A DNA stretch of 33,570 nt from Gammaproteobacteria bacterium Ga0074134 (GTDB lineage Bacteria; Pseudomonadota; Gammaproteobacteria; Ga0077554; Ga007554), in contig LNEJ01000067.1 in NCBI GenBank assembly GCA_001464965.1, positions 1 through 33,570 of the forward strand. Direction: 5' to 3'. Both the position numbers and the translations under genes were made by a program. This document shows positions 15,834 through 24,171 of the stretch, piece after piece. The notes under the pieces were generated by a model. That model searched no databases and was not told the DNA's origin. It was given only the letters and a program-made list of their open reading frames with translations. Numbering within the stretch: the first letter of the stretch is position 1; each line of letters starts with the position of its first letter.

Positions 15834-17348
15834 ATGGACAATGTGGCAACAACCACCCCAACCATCCTGGTGTTATTCGGCGCAAGTGGGGATCTATCCC
15901 AGCGCCTTATTGTACCTGCGCTGTTCGATCTTTACCTGGATGGGCATCTGCCGGAACGCTTCGCGCTGCTCGGCGCGGGCCGATCCGATCTGGATGCGGC
16001 GGCGCTTGTCTTGCGCTACCGTGACGGTGTGGTGGCCCACGCGCGTCACGGCGCGCCCGATGACGCGGCATGGCAAGCGTTTTCCGCCATGATCGAATAT
16101 TTGCGCACCGACGCCGTCAGCCAGGATGCCAACGCGCAACTGAGCGAGCGGCTGTCCCGCTATGAAAAGGATTGGGGCGCCTCGGCGCAACGAATCTATT
16201 ACCTTGCCACACCGCCCATCCTGTTTGCGCCCATCGCTCGGGGCCTGTGCGCCGCCGGCCTTACGGCAGACCACGAACGGACACGCATTGTCGTAGAAAA
16301 ACCGCTTGGCCATGACCTGGAAAGTTTTCTTGAAATCAACCGGGCGCTTGCCGGCTGCTTCAGCGAGCGGCAGATATTTCGCATCGACCACTTTCTGGGT
16401 AAGGAAACGGTGCAGAACATACTCGCGCTACGCTTTGCCAATCCCATCTTCGAGCCCATCTGGAACCGCCGTTATGTGGATCACGTGGTGATCACCGTCG
16501 CGGAAACCCTGGGCGTGGAACATCGCGCCGGTTACTACGAGCACGCGGGTGCGCTGCGCGACATGGTGCAGAATCACCTGATGCAGGTGCTCTGTCTAGT
16601 GGCGATGGAACCGCCGGTGGCCTATGACGCGGAGGATGTGCGCGGCAAGAAGGTGGATGTGCTGCGTGCCTTGCGGCCGATCCCCAGGGACGCAGTGGGC
16701 GAGTTCACGGCCCGCGGCCAGTATGGCGCGGGCTGGATACGTGGCGAACGGCGTCCCGCCTATCGCGAGGAACCCGGGATTGATCCACGCTCCAACATCG
16801 AGACCTACGCTGCACTCAAGCTGCTGGTGGATAACTGGCGTTGGCAGGGCGTACCTTTTTATCTGCGCACTGGCAAACGCATGGCCGCGGATGTCTCCGA
16901 AGTCTCCATCCGTTTTCGCGATGTGCCGCACCATGCCTTTCCTGCTGCGGGCGGGCTCCAGGCCCAGCCTGTGCGCCTGGTGATCCAGATCCAGCCAGAA
17001 CAGGGGGTGGTGCTCAAGTTCATGGCCAAGGAACCCGGCTATCAACTGCGGCTGCGGCCTGTGGACATGAGCTTTCGCTACGGCGAGGCGTTCGAAACGC
17101 CCAGTCCCAATGCCTACGAGACCCTGCTCTGGGATGCGCTGCGCGGCGACGCCACGCTGTTCATGCGCGCCGATCAGGTGGAGGCGGCCTGGCACCTGCT
17201 CATGCCGGTGCTGGAGGTATGGGGCGAGAACCCGGCTCCGGACTTCCCGAATTATCCCGCCGGCTCGTGGGGACCGGAGGCCGCCGAGATTCTGCTGGCA
17301 CGGGACGGACGCAGTTGGCTGACACCGAGCTTGTCACGCGAAACATAA
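15834..17348 (+). CDS. zwf: Glucose-6-phosphate 1-dehydrogenase
   Basis: The 504-residue protein starts MDNVATTTPTILVLFGASGD; the nucleotide-binding GASGDLSQR is near residues 16-24. The active-site signature RIDHFLGKETVQN (about residues 182-194) with its catalytic His is intact, as are the EKPLGHDL and GYYEHAGALRDMVQNHLMQ segments. It makes 6-phosphogluconolactone and NADPH, the entry step of the oxidative pentose phosphate and Entner-Doudoroff routes. GGAG lies 5 nt before the ATG. The usual partners pgl, gnd and edd are not adjacent. The next gene, a DedA protein, begins 42 nt downstream and may be co-transcribed. Confidence 0.96.
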   Translation: MDNVATTTPTILVLFGASGDLSQRLIVPALFDLYLDGHLPERFALLGAGRSDLDAAALVLRYRDGVVAHARHGAPDDAAWQAFSAMIEYLRTDAVSQDANAQLSERLSRYEKDWGASAQRIYYLATPPILFAPIARGLCAAGLTADHERTRIVVEKPLGHDLESFLEINRALAGCFSERQIFRIDHFLGKETVQNILALRFANPIFEPIWNRRYVDHVVITVAETLGVEHRAGYYEHAGALRDMVQNHLMQVLCLVAMEPPVAYDAEDVRGKKVDVLRALRPIPRDAVGEFTARGQYGAGWIRGERRPAYREEPGIDPRSNIETYAALKLLVDNWRWQGVPFYLRTGKRMAADVSEVSIRFRDVPHHAFPAAGGLQAQPVRLVIQIQPEQGVVLKFMAKEPGYQLRLRPVDMSFRYGEAFETPSPNAYETLLWDALRGDATLFMRADQVEAAWHLLMPVLEVWGENPAPDFPNYPAGSWGPEAAEILLARDGRSWLTPSLSRET

Positions 17349-17390
17349 CGCCCAGAATCCAATTGCAAATCTTCAGGTTGCACCAAAATC

Positions 17391-18011
17391 ATGGTAGAAC
17401 ATGCCCCCTGGCTGCAGCATGCCTTGAGCCTGGCACAGCCATACATCGAACGCTATGGTTATCTTGCTGTGTTTGGCGGCATTATGATTGAAAGCTTCGG
17501 CATACCTGCGCCGGGGCAATCATTGCTGATCGTAGGCGCATTGGCGGCATCCCGAGGGGAAATGCACATTGTGGCATTGCTGTTCACCGCATGGAGCGCG
17601 GCGATCATCGGCGACAACATAGGCTATGCGATCGGTCGATTCGGCGGCCGTCGCCTCATTCTACATCGTGGCCGTCATGCCGAAGCACGCACGGCGTATC
17701 TGGAGCGGGTTGAACGATTCTTTGAGCGTTACGGGGGCTGGATAGTTGTTGTGGCACGCTTCTTCGATGTCTTGCGTCAACTCAACGGCATTGTTGCCGG
17801 CACCAGTGGAATATCCTGGTGGCGATTTCTCGCATTCAACGTACTTGGCGCGACGTTATGGGTTGGAATCTGGGGGATGGGCGCCTACTATCTCGGGCGC
17901 CACCTCGAACCGGCTCTCGCTCTTTTCAAACGCTTCGAGCCATACGTCATCGGCGCTGGCCTGCTGGCGATTGCGCTCGTAGTGTTGTACGTTTTAAAGC
18001 GCCGTTTTTAG
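17391..18011 (+). CDS. DedA-family membrane protein
   Basis: The 206-residue membrane protein has the DedA/VTT-domain pattern: an N-terminal ERYGYLAVFGGIMIESFGIPAPGQSLLIVGALAA re-entrant region (about 20-55), a GDNIGYAIGRFGGRR motif (about 73-88), and the conserved arginine and glycine run VVVARFFDVLRQLNGIVAGTSGISWWRFLAFNVLGATLWVG (about 120-160). Two further membrane segments follow. DedA proteins include undecaprenyl-phosphate and phospholipid flippases needed for envelope integrity and proton-motive-force homeostasis. Which lipid this one handles cannot be told. A weak CAGG precedes the ATG. It follows zwf in the same direction. Confidence 0.92.
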   Translation: MVEHAPWLQHALSLAQPYIERYGYLAVFGGIMIESFGIPAPGQSLLIVGALAASRGEMHIVALLFTAWSAAIIGDNIGYAIGRFGGRRLILHRGRHAEARTAYLERVERFFERYGGWIVVVARFFDVLRQLNGIVAGTSGISWWRFLAFNVLGATLWVGIWGMGAYYLGRHLEPALALFKRFEPYVIGAGLLAIALVVLYVLKRRF

Positions 18012-18025
18012 CCCCGCCAGATATC

Positions 18026-18045
18026 CAGGACACCCTGTTTTATTT
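18026..18045 (+). terminator. Candidate intrinsic terminator after the DedA gene
   Basis: CAGG-ACAC-CCTG followed by TTTTATTT lies 15 nt after the DedA stop. The stem is short (4 bp) but the U-rich tail is good. The rest of the 175-bp gap to the convergent hypothetical gene shows nothing I can name. Confidence 0.45.
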
Positions 18046-18186
18046 ACCATCTTTGCGAGATTGCGCATCATTACTTGATCACGCCTTGAGATGTTTCTTG
18101 GAGAGATGGAGTGAACCGCCAATCGAATTGTGCATGCTGATTGCACCGATCCGCTTTCATTTTCTCCATTATTATCAGAGGTTCTC

Positions 18187-18729
18187 TTACAGCATTCCAA
18201 TCAAATCTTTAATGTCGGCCTTTATACTCTCGAAGACCTGTTTTTCCTGCTCAGCCCAACAACCACTCCAACGGTCGTCAAGCTTTTTTTCGAGCGACAC
18301 CACAGTCTTTTCTATTTCCTGAATTTTTGGCATACCAGGACTCTCCATAGCGGCCTGTGCATGCCTCAAGTAAGATTGAACGAGCCGCATTTCAGAACGC
18401 ACCAACCCAGGGTCAGCAGAGAAAACCTGGGTTAATTCACTGAGAGTAACGTGGAATCTGGCTTCAACCAGATAACGCTTCGCCAGTTGATTTGTAATAG
18501 GCGTGACTGCATCAACTGCGGAGTAATCACGATCACGTTCAAATATCGCCCTGTCATACTCCCAGCGCCGGACCTCTGGTGTCACTGTCTCGCTGCATTT
18601 AGCCTTCCATGCCGACTTGGCCTCCTGCAGCGCTTTTTCGGGGGATGTGTCTGCCCGCAGCATGGCAGGCATGATTACGATCAGGCATGTGATCAATGAT
18701 GTGATTATGTTACGTAATAATTTTTTCAT
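18187..18729 (-). CDS. Secreted hypothetical protein
   Basis: The 180-residue protein has a signal peptide (MKKLLRNIITSLITCLIVIM, cleavage likely after AMLRA near residue 26). The mature chain of about 154 residues is helical and charged. It contains two cysteines (KAKCSETV and WSGCWAEQ), which could form a disulfide in the periplasm, and a coiled-coil-like stretch near the end (KIQEIEKTVVSLEKKLDDRW). I do not recognise the family and give no function. GGGA lies about 8 nt before the ATG. A perfect TTGACA occurs upstream at 18833-18838, but the facing -10 is poor. It lies downstream of the PepSY gene on the same strand, at the edge of the envelope-response block. Confidence 0.75.
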   Translation of the reverse strand: MKKLLRNIITSLITCLIVIMPAMLRADTSPEKALQEAKSAWKAKCSETVTPEVRRWEYDRAIFERDRDYSAVDAVTPITNQLAKRYLVEARFHVTLSELTQVFSADPGLVRSEMRLVQSYLRHAQAAMESPGMPKIQEIEKTVVSLEKKLDDRWSGCWAEQEKQVFESIKADIKDLIGML

Positions 18730-18870
18730 GTTGGCGTCCCATTAATGAGAGACATTAAAATATTCACCAAAAAAATTTTCTAGCCACAAAAAGAAACAAT
18801 CTGGCCGAGTGAATGGAAATTTTCATACTTAGTGTCAATGCGCACTAAAAAAGGGCTTTCTAAGACTTTT

Positions 18871-19206
18871 TTATGATCCGGCCAAAGGATCATCCGTTTG
18901 ATCCCCTTGCATGCTCAGAATCCTACCGGTCTTGCCGTCCACGTGCACGTCCGTGGTTTTGCCGGCATTGATAATTCTCACTCTGTAAACCGGTTCGCCA
19001 TGTTCATCATTCAACTCCACCCTGGCAGCCTTGCCATGGGCATGCCGCTCCGCATAGGAAACAGCTTGGGTCAGGCTGATTTTGGCCTGTTTAATGGCAA
19101 CCGCATCGTTTACATCCTGAAGCATTTCCTGGCTGGCATACAACATGGCAATGGCCAAGGCGGCAGCAGTCACAGCGACAATAATGAATGACAATTTCTC
19201 GCCCAT
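18871..19206 (-). CDS. PepSY-domain envelope protein 1
   Basis: This is a 111-residue protein from the ATG at 19206, chosen over an upstream in-frame start because AGGAGG lies 6 nt before it. An N-terminal hydrophobic segment (about residues 6-24) is a signal or anchor. The PepSY-type fold follows: ISLTQAVSYAERHAHGKAARVELNDE, then VYRVRIINAGKTTDVHVDGKTGRIL. PepSY domains occur in M4 peptidase propeptides as inhibitors and in many small periplasmic proteins. It is a clear paralogue of the protein at 25668-26018 (shared SL-QA-AE-H-GKA-R pattern). Its promoter carries the same QseB-type box. The tail is short and acidic. Confidence 0.85.
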   Translation of the reverse strand: MGEKLSFIIVAVTAAALAIAMLYASQEMLQDVNDAVAIKQAKISLTQAVSYAERHAHGKAARVELNDEHGEPVYRVRIINAGKTTDVHVDGKTGRILSMQGDQTDDPLAGS

Positions 19207-19265
19207 GATATTCCTCCTGAAGTAAAGCAAGAATCAATAACGCTTACCGCGTTACCGTGATTGGC

Positions 19266-19298
19266 AGATTACCTGTGGATACTTAAGCCACCTTTAAC
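19266..19298 (-). promoter_or_regulatory. QseB/PmrA-type box and promoter of PepSY gene 1
   Basis: On the minus strand the order is GTTAAA-GGTGG-CTTAAG, then 10 bp, then TAATCT as -10. The hexamer pair with a 5-bp gap fits the PmrA/QseB pattern HTTAAD-N5-HTTAAD apart from the first G. The -10 lies 60 bases from the start codon at 19206, the same layout as at the other two sites (21355-21388 and 26077-26109). Confidence 0.65.
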
Positions 19299-19320
19299 CT
19301 GCAGTTGAAAAGCGCAGTTT

Positions 19321-19345
19321 TTATCGATAAGCCTGCTTTTGCAGG
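19321..19345 (-). terminator. Hairpins downstream of the three-helix membrane protein gene
   Basis: A CCTGC-TTTT-GCAGG hairpin (19332-19345) and the palindrome TTATCGATAA (19321-19330) lie together after the stop of the gene ending at 19401. No clean U-tract follows on the minus strand, so termination is only possible. Confidence 0.3.
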
Positions 19346-19400
19346 TCGAAATTGAATCCACGAAGGAAATTAATGCGTTATTTCTCCAGTTCATTCAACA

Positions 19401-19724
19401 TTAGGATATCTCAAAAGCAATAACCACAGCCGCGATAGCGACAAATCCGAGCGCAATCAGGAACACCATTTCAGCAAGGATTTCTAGCCGGCGTTCGAGA
19501 CGCTGAACCCGCATCGACGTGAAGGACACGATGGCGCTCCCCAAAAACATGATGGTGGTTAGAGCAAGCAGCTTGTCGACAAAAAATCCGGCACGCCCCA
19601 AGTGCATTAACTTGACCAGGCTGACCGCCGTGATGCATGCTCCAACCAATGTGGCCGAGGTAGGAAGGATATGTGTCGAGAGCCCGGCATTTTTTGTATT
19701 TTCCAAAGATCTTCTCCTTGTCAT
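19401..19724 (-). CDS. Three-helix inner-membrane protein of unknown function
   Basis: A 107-residue protein from the ATG at 19724; an in-frame start at 19820 is possible but would place the degP terminator region inside the gene. Three hydrophobic helices are visible: TSATLVGACITAVSLVKLM (about 20-38), LLALTTIMFLGSAIVSFTSM (about 52-71), and EMVFLIALGFVAIAAVVIAF (about 84-104). A basic loop with RVQRLERRLEIL lies between the last two. I recall similar unnamed proteins in other proteobacteria that start ILPTSATLVG but no assigned function. It lies downstream of degP on the same strand and may be read from the degP promoter. Confidence 0.72.
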   Translation of the reverse strand: MTRRRSLENTKNAGLSTHILPTSATLVGACITAVSLVKLMHLGRAGFFVDKLLALTTIMFLGSAIVSFTSMRVQRLERRLEILAEMVFLIALGFVAIAAVVIAFEIS

Positions 19725-19838
19725 AGCAATCACGCCATGCCAGACGGCCGCTTCCGCAATAACATGCTGGTTATGAAAAAAGGTGAGGCGGCACTCGATT
19801 TGGCCACGAGGCCACTCCATTTTTGATGGCTGGTTGCC

Positions 19839-21299
19839 TCATCCGATGGTGACCGGCACAAAAAGCTTGGCGTTGTCCCGCTGCACCAGCAATGCAACGT
19901 GTTTACCAGCCTTGCTGGCCAGCACGCGCAGCTGCTCGATGCTGGCAATCGGTTCACCGTTAAACGATAGAATGACATCACCCCTCTGGATACCGGCGCG
20001 TGCCGCAGGACCAACGGCATCCTCAACCAGGATGCCACCGCTTACCTCAGCCTGCCGCTGCTCATCCGGCGTAAGCGGCCGTACGGCGAGGCCGAGACGC
20101 CCTTTATCCATATCGTTCGGATTTGCCGCGGCAAGTTTGGGATTTTCGAACTCTCCAATGGTGAGGGTATTCTCCATGGCATGATCTTTACGCCAGATTT
20201 CCAGCTTCACGCTGGAGCCAGGCTTCATGTCAGCCACCTGGGGCGGCAAATCAGCGGCACTGACAACCTCCTTACTATTGAATTTGAGAATCACGTCGCC
20301 CGGCTGTAGACCCGCCTTCTCCCCAGGACTGTCTTTCTCGACCGAACTCACCAATGCACCTACCGGCTGCTTGAGGCCAAAAGAGTCGGCGAGGGATTGG
20401 GTCACTTCCTGAACCATCACGCCTACCCTTCCGCGGCTAACCTTGCCATGCTGCACAATTTGTTGCTCGACCTTCATCGCAATATCGATCGGAATCGCAA
20501 AGGATAAACCTTGATAACCTCCGGTACGGCTGTATATCTGTGAATTGATGCCGATCACTTCACCGTTGAGATTAAACAGCGGGCCACCGGAATTGCCGGG
20601 ATTCACTGCCACATCGGTCTGAATGAAAGACACATAGCCCTCGTCGGGCAATGAGCGCGATTTCGCGGAAATGATTCCGGCGGTCACGCTGTTCTCAAAA
20701 CCGAAAGGCGCGCCGATCGCCACCACCCATGTACCGACGCGGGCCTGCGACGGATCACCCAGCCTGACGGCTGGCAGGTTCTTGGCGTCAATTTTGAGCA
20801 CTGCGACATCGGTGGGTTTGTCGACGCCAATCACCTTGGCCTTGAACTCACGCTTGTCTGTGAGTTTTACGGTAATCTCGCCCCCATCCGCCACCACATG
20901 GGCATTGGTAAGAATCACCCCGTCTGGACTCACAATAAATCCCGAGCCGAGTCCATGGACGGGCATACCTCCCTGCTGTGGAACTTGCGGACGAAAGCGC
21001 CGGAAAAACTCGAAAAACGGATCATTCGGTTCAAGCTGCGAAAATGGCGCCATTTCAGCGGAGGTCTTCATGGGGCCAGTGACGCTGACATTGACCACCG
21101 CCGCACCATTCTGTGCAACGATACTCGAAAAATCAGGCAGCGTAAGGGCCGCGCTTGTGGCAGCCGTGGCCGCGAGCGGCAACGAAGGGGTGAAAGCATG
21201 AGCGGACATGACATTCTTGTCGAATATGACGTACCCACCGGTAACTGCAACGGCCACGGCTGCCGCAACCAGTGTGCGTTTCAATGTTTTTCGTTCCAT
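19839..21299 (-). CDS. Periplasmic serine protease of the DegP/MucD (Do) family
   Basis: The 486-residue protein has an N-terminal signal or anchor (about residues 8-35). The trypsin-like domain has an intact triad: His134 in TNAHVV, Asp164 in TDVAVLKI, and Ser237 in NPGNSGGPL. Two PDZ domains follow (about 290-380 and 395-480), with carboxylate-binding loops such as VGALVSSVEKDSPGEKAGLQPGDVI. Do-family proteases degrade or refold damaged envelope proteins. GAAGGAG lies 6 nt before the ATG. The promoter at 21355-21388 carries a QseB/PmrA-type box, linking the protease to the adjacent two-component system. The name degP, degQ or mucD cannot be chosen without a tree. Confidence 0.95.
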   Translation of the reverse strand: MERKTLKRTLVAAAVAVAVTGGYVIFDKNVMSAHAFTPSLPLAATAATSAALTLPDFSSIVAQNGAAVVNVSVTGPMKTSAEMAPFSQLEPNDPFFEFFRRFRPQVPQQGGMPVHGLGSGFIVSPDGVILTNAHVVADGGEITVKLTDKREFKAKVIGVDKPTDVAVLKIDAKNLPAVRLGDPSQARVGTWVVAIGAPFGFENSVTAGIISAKSRSLPDEGYVSFIQTDVAVNPGNSGGPLFNLNGEVIGINSQIYSRTGGYQGLSFAIPIDIAMKVEQQIVQHGKVSRGRVGVMVQEVTQSLADSFGLKQPVGALVSSVEKDSPGEKAGLQPGDVILKFNSKEVVSAADLPPQVADMKPGSSVKLEIWRKDHAMENTLTIGEFENPKLAAANPNDMDKGRLGLAVRPLTPDEQRQAEVSGGILVEDAVGPAARAGIQRGDVILSFNGEPIASIEQLRVLASKAGKHVALLVQRDNAKLFVPVTIG

Positions 21300-21354
21300 G
21301 GTTATCTCCTTCTCTATAGCTATTCATGAAGTAATGCACTTCACGTTGATGTAG

Positions 21355-21388
21355 ACTTTACATCCATTAAACTTAAATCTGACTTAAG
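21355..21388 (-). promoter_or_regulatory. QseB/PmrA-type box and promoter of the degP-like gene
   Basis: On the minus strand CTTAAG-TCAGA-TTTAAG is followed after 11 bp by TAAAGT (21355-21360), which lies 56 bases before the degP-like ATG. The hexamer pair fits HTTAAD-N5-HTTAAD exactly. An extra TTTAA overlaps the spacer. The site lies in the gap shared with the divergent NRAMP gene and could also affect that gene. Confidence 0.65.
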
Positions 21389-21564
21389 GCATCTTCCTGG
21401 CATTGGCATGAGTCGTGCGTTTGTTATAGAGACAATACTCCGCGAACAAAAATGGCCGTTTATAGAAAAATTCTATCGGGAGCCGCAAGATAAACACTCC
21501 GTATAAAACGCCCGGCACGGAAGATTCAGGGCTCACTGGTGTCAGGCAGGCACCCCGTCGACTC

Positions 21565-22806
21565 CTGAGAAAATTAGGGCCGGGACTCGTCTCCGGCGCC
21601 GCCGACGACGACCCGAGCGGGATCGCAACATATTCACAGGCGGGCGCCCAGTTTGGGTTTGGATTGTTGTGGACAGTAGTTCTTACCCTGCCGCTTATGA
21701 TTGCCATTCAATTAATCAGCGCACGTATCGGCCGTGTAACTGGACGTGGCATTGCAGGCAACATGCGTCAGCATTACCCGGCAAAACTGGTCTACTTGCT
21801 GATAGCCCTACTGGTCTTTGCCAATACGGTGAATATTGCGGCGGACATCGCCGCCATGGGGGACGCACTACGGCTGGTTGTGGGCGGCAGTCAACACATA
21901 AATGCCATCATCTTCGGCCTGCTTTGCCTTGTCTTGCAGATATACGTGCCTTACCGCCGGTTTGCATCGATATTGAAATGGTTCACGCTTAGTCTGTTCG
22001 CCTACGTCGGCGTTCTTTTCACGGTACAGATTCCTTGGGGTGATGTGGTTTACCGGACGGCTTTTCCTTCAGTCTCGCTCTCTGGCGATTTCATCATGAA
22101 TGTCGTCGCAGTCTTTGGAACCACCATCAGTCCCTATCTTTTTTTCTGGCAAGCGTCCCAGGAGGTTGAAGAGCAGCGTGCGTCAGCGCAGGATCAACCT
22201 TTGATCAACGCGCCCAGGCAAGCAAGTGTACAACTTCAGCGGCTGAAGATAGATACAGTCATCGGTATGGTCTTTTCCAACGCCATCGCATTTTTTATCA
22301 TACTCACTGCCGCGGTAACGCTGCATCGGCAAGGCATCACCGATATTCAAACCTCGGCCCAGGCAGCCGAAGCGCTGCGTCCAATTGTTGGCGATTTCGC
22401 CTTTCATCTCTTCGCGGCCGGAATCATTGGAACCGGGCTCCTCGCCGTCCCAATACTCGCCAGCTCAGCCGCCTATGCTGTCTCGGAGGTGCTTGGCTGG
22501 CGTAATGGCCTGAATTTGAAATCCATGGAAGCAAAAGGCTTTTACGGTATTGTCGCAGCCGCAACGATTATAGGTACATTGCTGGGCTTCACTCCAATCG
22601 ACCCTATCAAGGCGCTCTACTGGAGCGCCGTGATCAACGGCGTGATCGCAGTCCCGATTATGGCGATGTTGATGGTAATGGCTGCGGACAAAAGTATTAT
22701 GCAGCAATTTGTAATTTCACTCCGGCTCAAAGCACTCGGATGGGTTGCCACGCTTGTCATGGGACTGGTCGCCGTGGCGATGTTCATCGCAATCTTCGCG
22801 ACCTGA
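21565..22806 (+). CDS. NRAMP-family divalent metal transporter with no clear start codon
   Basis: Homology to NRAMP-type Mn/Fe transporters begins at or before RKLGPGLVSGAADDDPSG (from about 21568) and runs to the stop at 22806. The DPSG tetrapeptide in the first helix is the metal-site motif of this subfamily (DPGN in classical NRAMPs). About ten or eleven membrane helices follow (for example TVVLTLPLMIAIQLISARIG and GIIGTGLLAVPILASSAAYAVSEV). The first in-frame ATG (21664) lies after the DPSG motif and cannot be the start. The open frame reaches back to 21466 without ATG, GTG or TTG; the coordinate given is an in-frame CTG. A one-base shift would bring a GTG at 21539 into frame. The gene may be frameshifted, or use a rare start. 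Confidence 0.82.
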   Translation: MRKLGPGLVSGAADDDPSGIATYSQAGAQFGFGLLWTVVLTLPLMIAIQLISARIGRVTGRGIAGNMRQHYPAKLVYLLIALLVFANTVNIAADIAAMGDALRLVVGGSQHINAIIFGLLCLVLQIYVPYRRFASILKWFTLSLFAYVGVLFTVQIPWGDVVYRTAFPSVSLSGDFIMNVVAVFGTTISPYLFFWQASQEVEEQRASAQDQPLINAPRQASVQLQRLKIDTVIGMVFSNAIAFFIILTAAVTLHRQGITDIQTSAQAAEALRPIVGDFAFHLFAAGIIGTGLLAVPILASSAAYAVSEVLGWRNGLNLKSMEAKGFYGIVAAATIIGTLLGFTPIDPIKALYWSAVINGVIAVPIMAMLMVMAADKSIMQQFVISLRLKALGWVATLVMGLVAVAMFIAIFAT

Positions 22807-22854
22807 AATTACAGCTCATCTACATCCAGCAATAAGCAACCGGCCAATACTCGA

Positions 22855-24171
22855 TCAAGTTATGCCTGTTGCGGCAAATTCGATACGAGCCCGCAGCCCG
22901 CCACCGTTCGCCTCACCAAGTGTCACTGTGGCGCCATGACGTTCTGCGATCGCCTTGACAATCGCCAGCCCCAATCCAGTGCCGGACTCTTCGGTTCCGG
23001 CGCGGCGATAGAATCGGTCGAATACCCGCTCGCGATCCTCGGGGGGAATGCCCGGTCCGGTGTCGGCGACTTCCGCAAATGGCCGTCCTTCATCAATACC
23101 AACCGACACATCGACCTTGCCACCCGCGGGAGTATAGCGAATGGCGTTCTCGACCAGGTTCGCAATTAAAATGCGTAACGCGTCCGCGTCGCCTTGCACC
23201 AACACGTTGTTATCCACGGAAGAGACGCCGAGATCAATCTGTCTTGCTTCGGCCAGGCGCACATGCTCGGCAACAACCAGTCGGACAAGCTCTCCGAGCT
23301 TCACTGGCGCAAATGGGCGCTCGACCTCGCCCGGTTCCTGGCGCGCAAGGGTGAGTAACTGTTGCACTGCATGAATCGCGCGTTGCAACCCTTGTTCCAG
23401 CTCATCAATAGTCTCAGTGCGCTCCTGCGCATCCGTTGCTCTTTTGACGAGCTGTACTTGAAGCTGCAAGGCAGCGAGCGGTGTGCGCAGCTCGTGGGCG
23501 GCGTCAGCGATGAATGCACGCTGAGCTTCCATTGCGCTTTTCAGCCTTGCCAGGAGATCATTAAGCGCGTGCACCAGCGGCTGCACCTCTTCCGGCACCC
23601 GTTGCTCAGAGAGTGGATTCAGAGCTGCCGGCGTCCGGGCAGTCACCGCTTGCGCGATTTGTGCCAGCGGTGACAAGCCCCGGCCTACAACAACCCATAT
23701 AAGAACACCCAACACCGGCAGCAGGATAAAGAACGGCATCAAGGTGCGCAGTGCGGCCTCAGCGGCCAGTTCATTGCGCACGCTCATCGGCTGGGCGACC
23801 TGAATGGTCTGCCCGTGCAGCTGGGTAGTGAAGACACGCCATGCGCCATCCCTGGCCTGGATGGTGGAGAAACCAAGTTGTGCGTGATCGGGTAGCCTGC
23901 TATACGGATGCGAATAGTAAAGCTTCACACCTTCACGATCCCATACCTGGATGACGAAATCGAAGTCTTCCTCATCGGCTTCGCCTTTGGGTGCCACTGC
24001 ATTTTCAAATGCCTGGTCGCGTAGCGAAAGTGCGACTTGCCGCAAGTGGTAATCGAAGATCTCATCCGCCTCCTCACGTGCCATACGATACATGGCAAAT
24101 GCACCGAGCAGCATCACGGTAGTGACCGCCCCGAGCAGTGCCACCAGCAGATAGCGGCGGATTGATGTCAC
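22855..24171 (-). CDS. QseC-like sensor histidine kinase
   Basis: The 438-residue protein has TM1 (about residues 8-28), a periplasmic sensor region (about 30-143) with many acidic residues (GEADEEDFDF), TM2 (about 144-164), a HAMP-like linker, and the kinase core. The phospho-acceptor is His226 in ADAAHELRTPLAAL, the N-box is NLVENAIRYTP (Asn342), the G1 box DTGPGIPPEDRERVFDRFYR, and the G2 box GTGLGLAIVKAI. It starts with GTG, overlapping the regulator stop by four bases (GTGA). In E. coli and Salmonella QseC and PmrB partners respond to envelope signals and iron; the signal here is unknown. It is the last gene of the PepSY2, DUF2076, qseB-like, qseC-like unit. Confidence 0.93.
   Translation of the reverse strand: MTSIRRYLLVALLGAVTTVMLLGAFAMYRMAREEADEIFDYHLRQVALSLRDQAFENAVAPKGEADEEDFDFVIQVWDREGVKLYYSHPYSRLPDHAQLGFSTIQARDGAWRVFTTQLHGQTIQVAQPMSVRNELAAEAALRTLMPFFILLPVLGVLIWVVVGRGLSPLAQIAQAVTARTPAALNPLSEQRVPEEVQPLVHALNDLLARLKSAMEAQRAFIADAAHELRTPLAALQLQVQLVKRATDAQERTETIDELEQGLQRAIHAVQQLLTLARQEPGEVERPFAPVKLGELVRLVVAEHVRLAEARQIDLGVSSVDNNVLVQGDADALRILIANLVENAIRYTPAGGKVDVSVGIDEGRPFAEVADTGPGIPPEDRERVFDRFYRRAGTEESGTGLGLAIVKAIAERHGATVTLGEANGGGLRARIEFAATGIT

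Noticed and set aside
23617-23629. 13-base identity with the sequence beside the dnaE stem-loop (29634-29646)
   Set aside because: It lies within conserved kinase coding sequence and lacks the stem-loop; likely chance.
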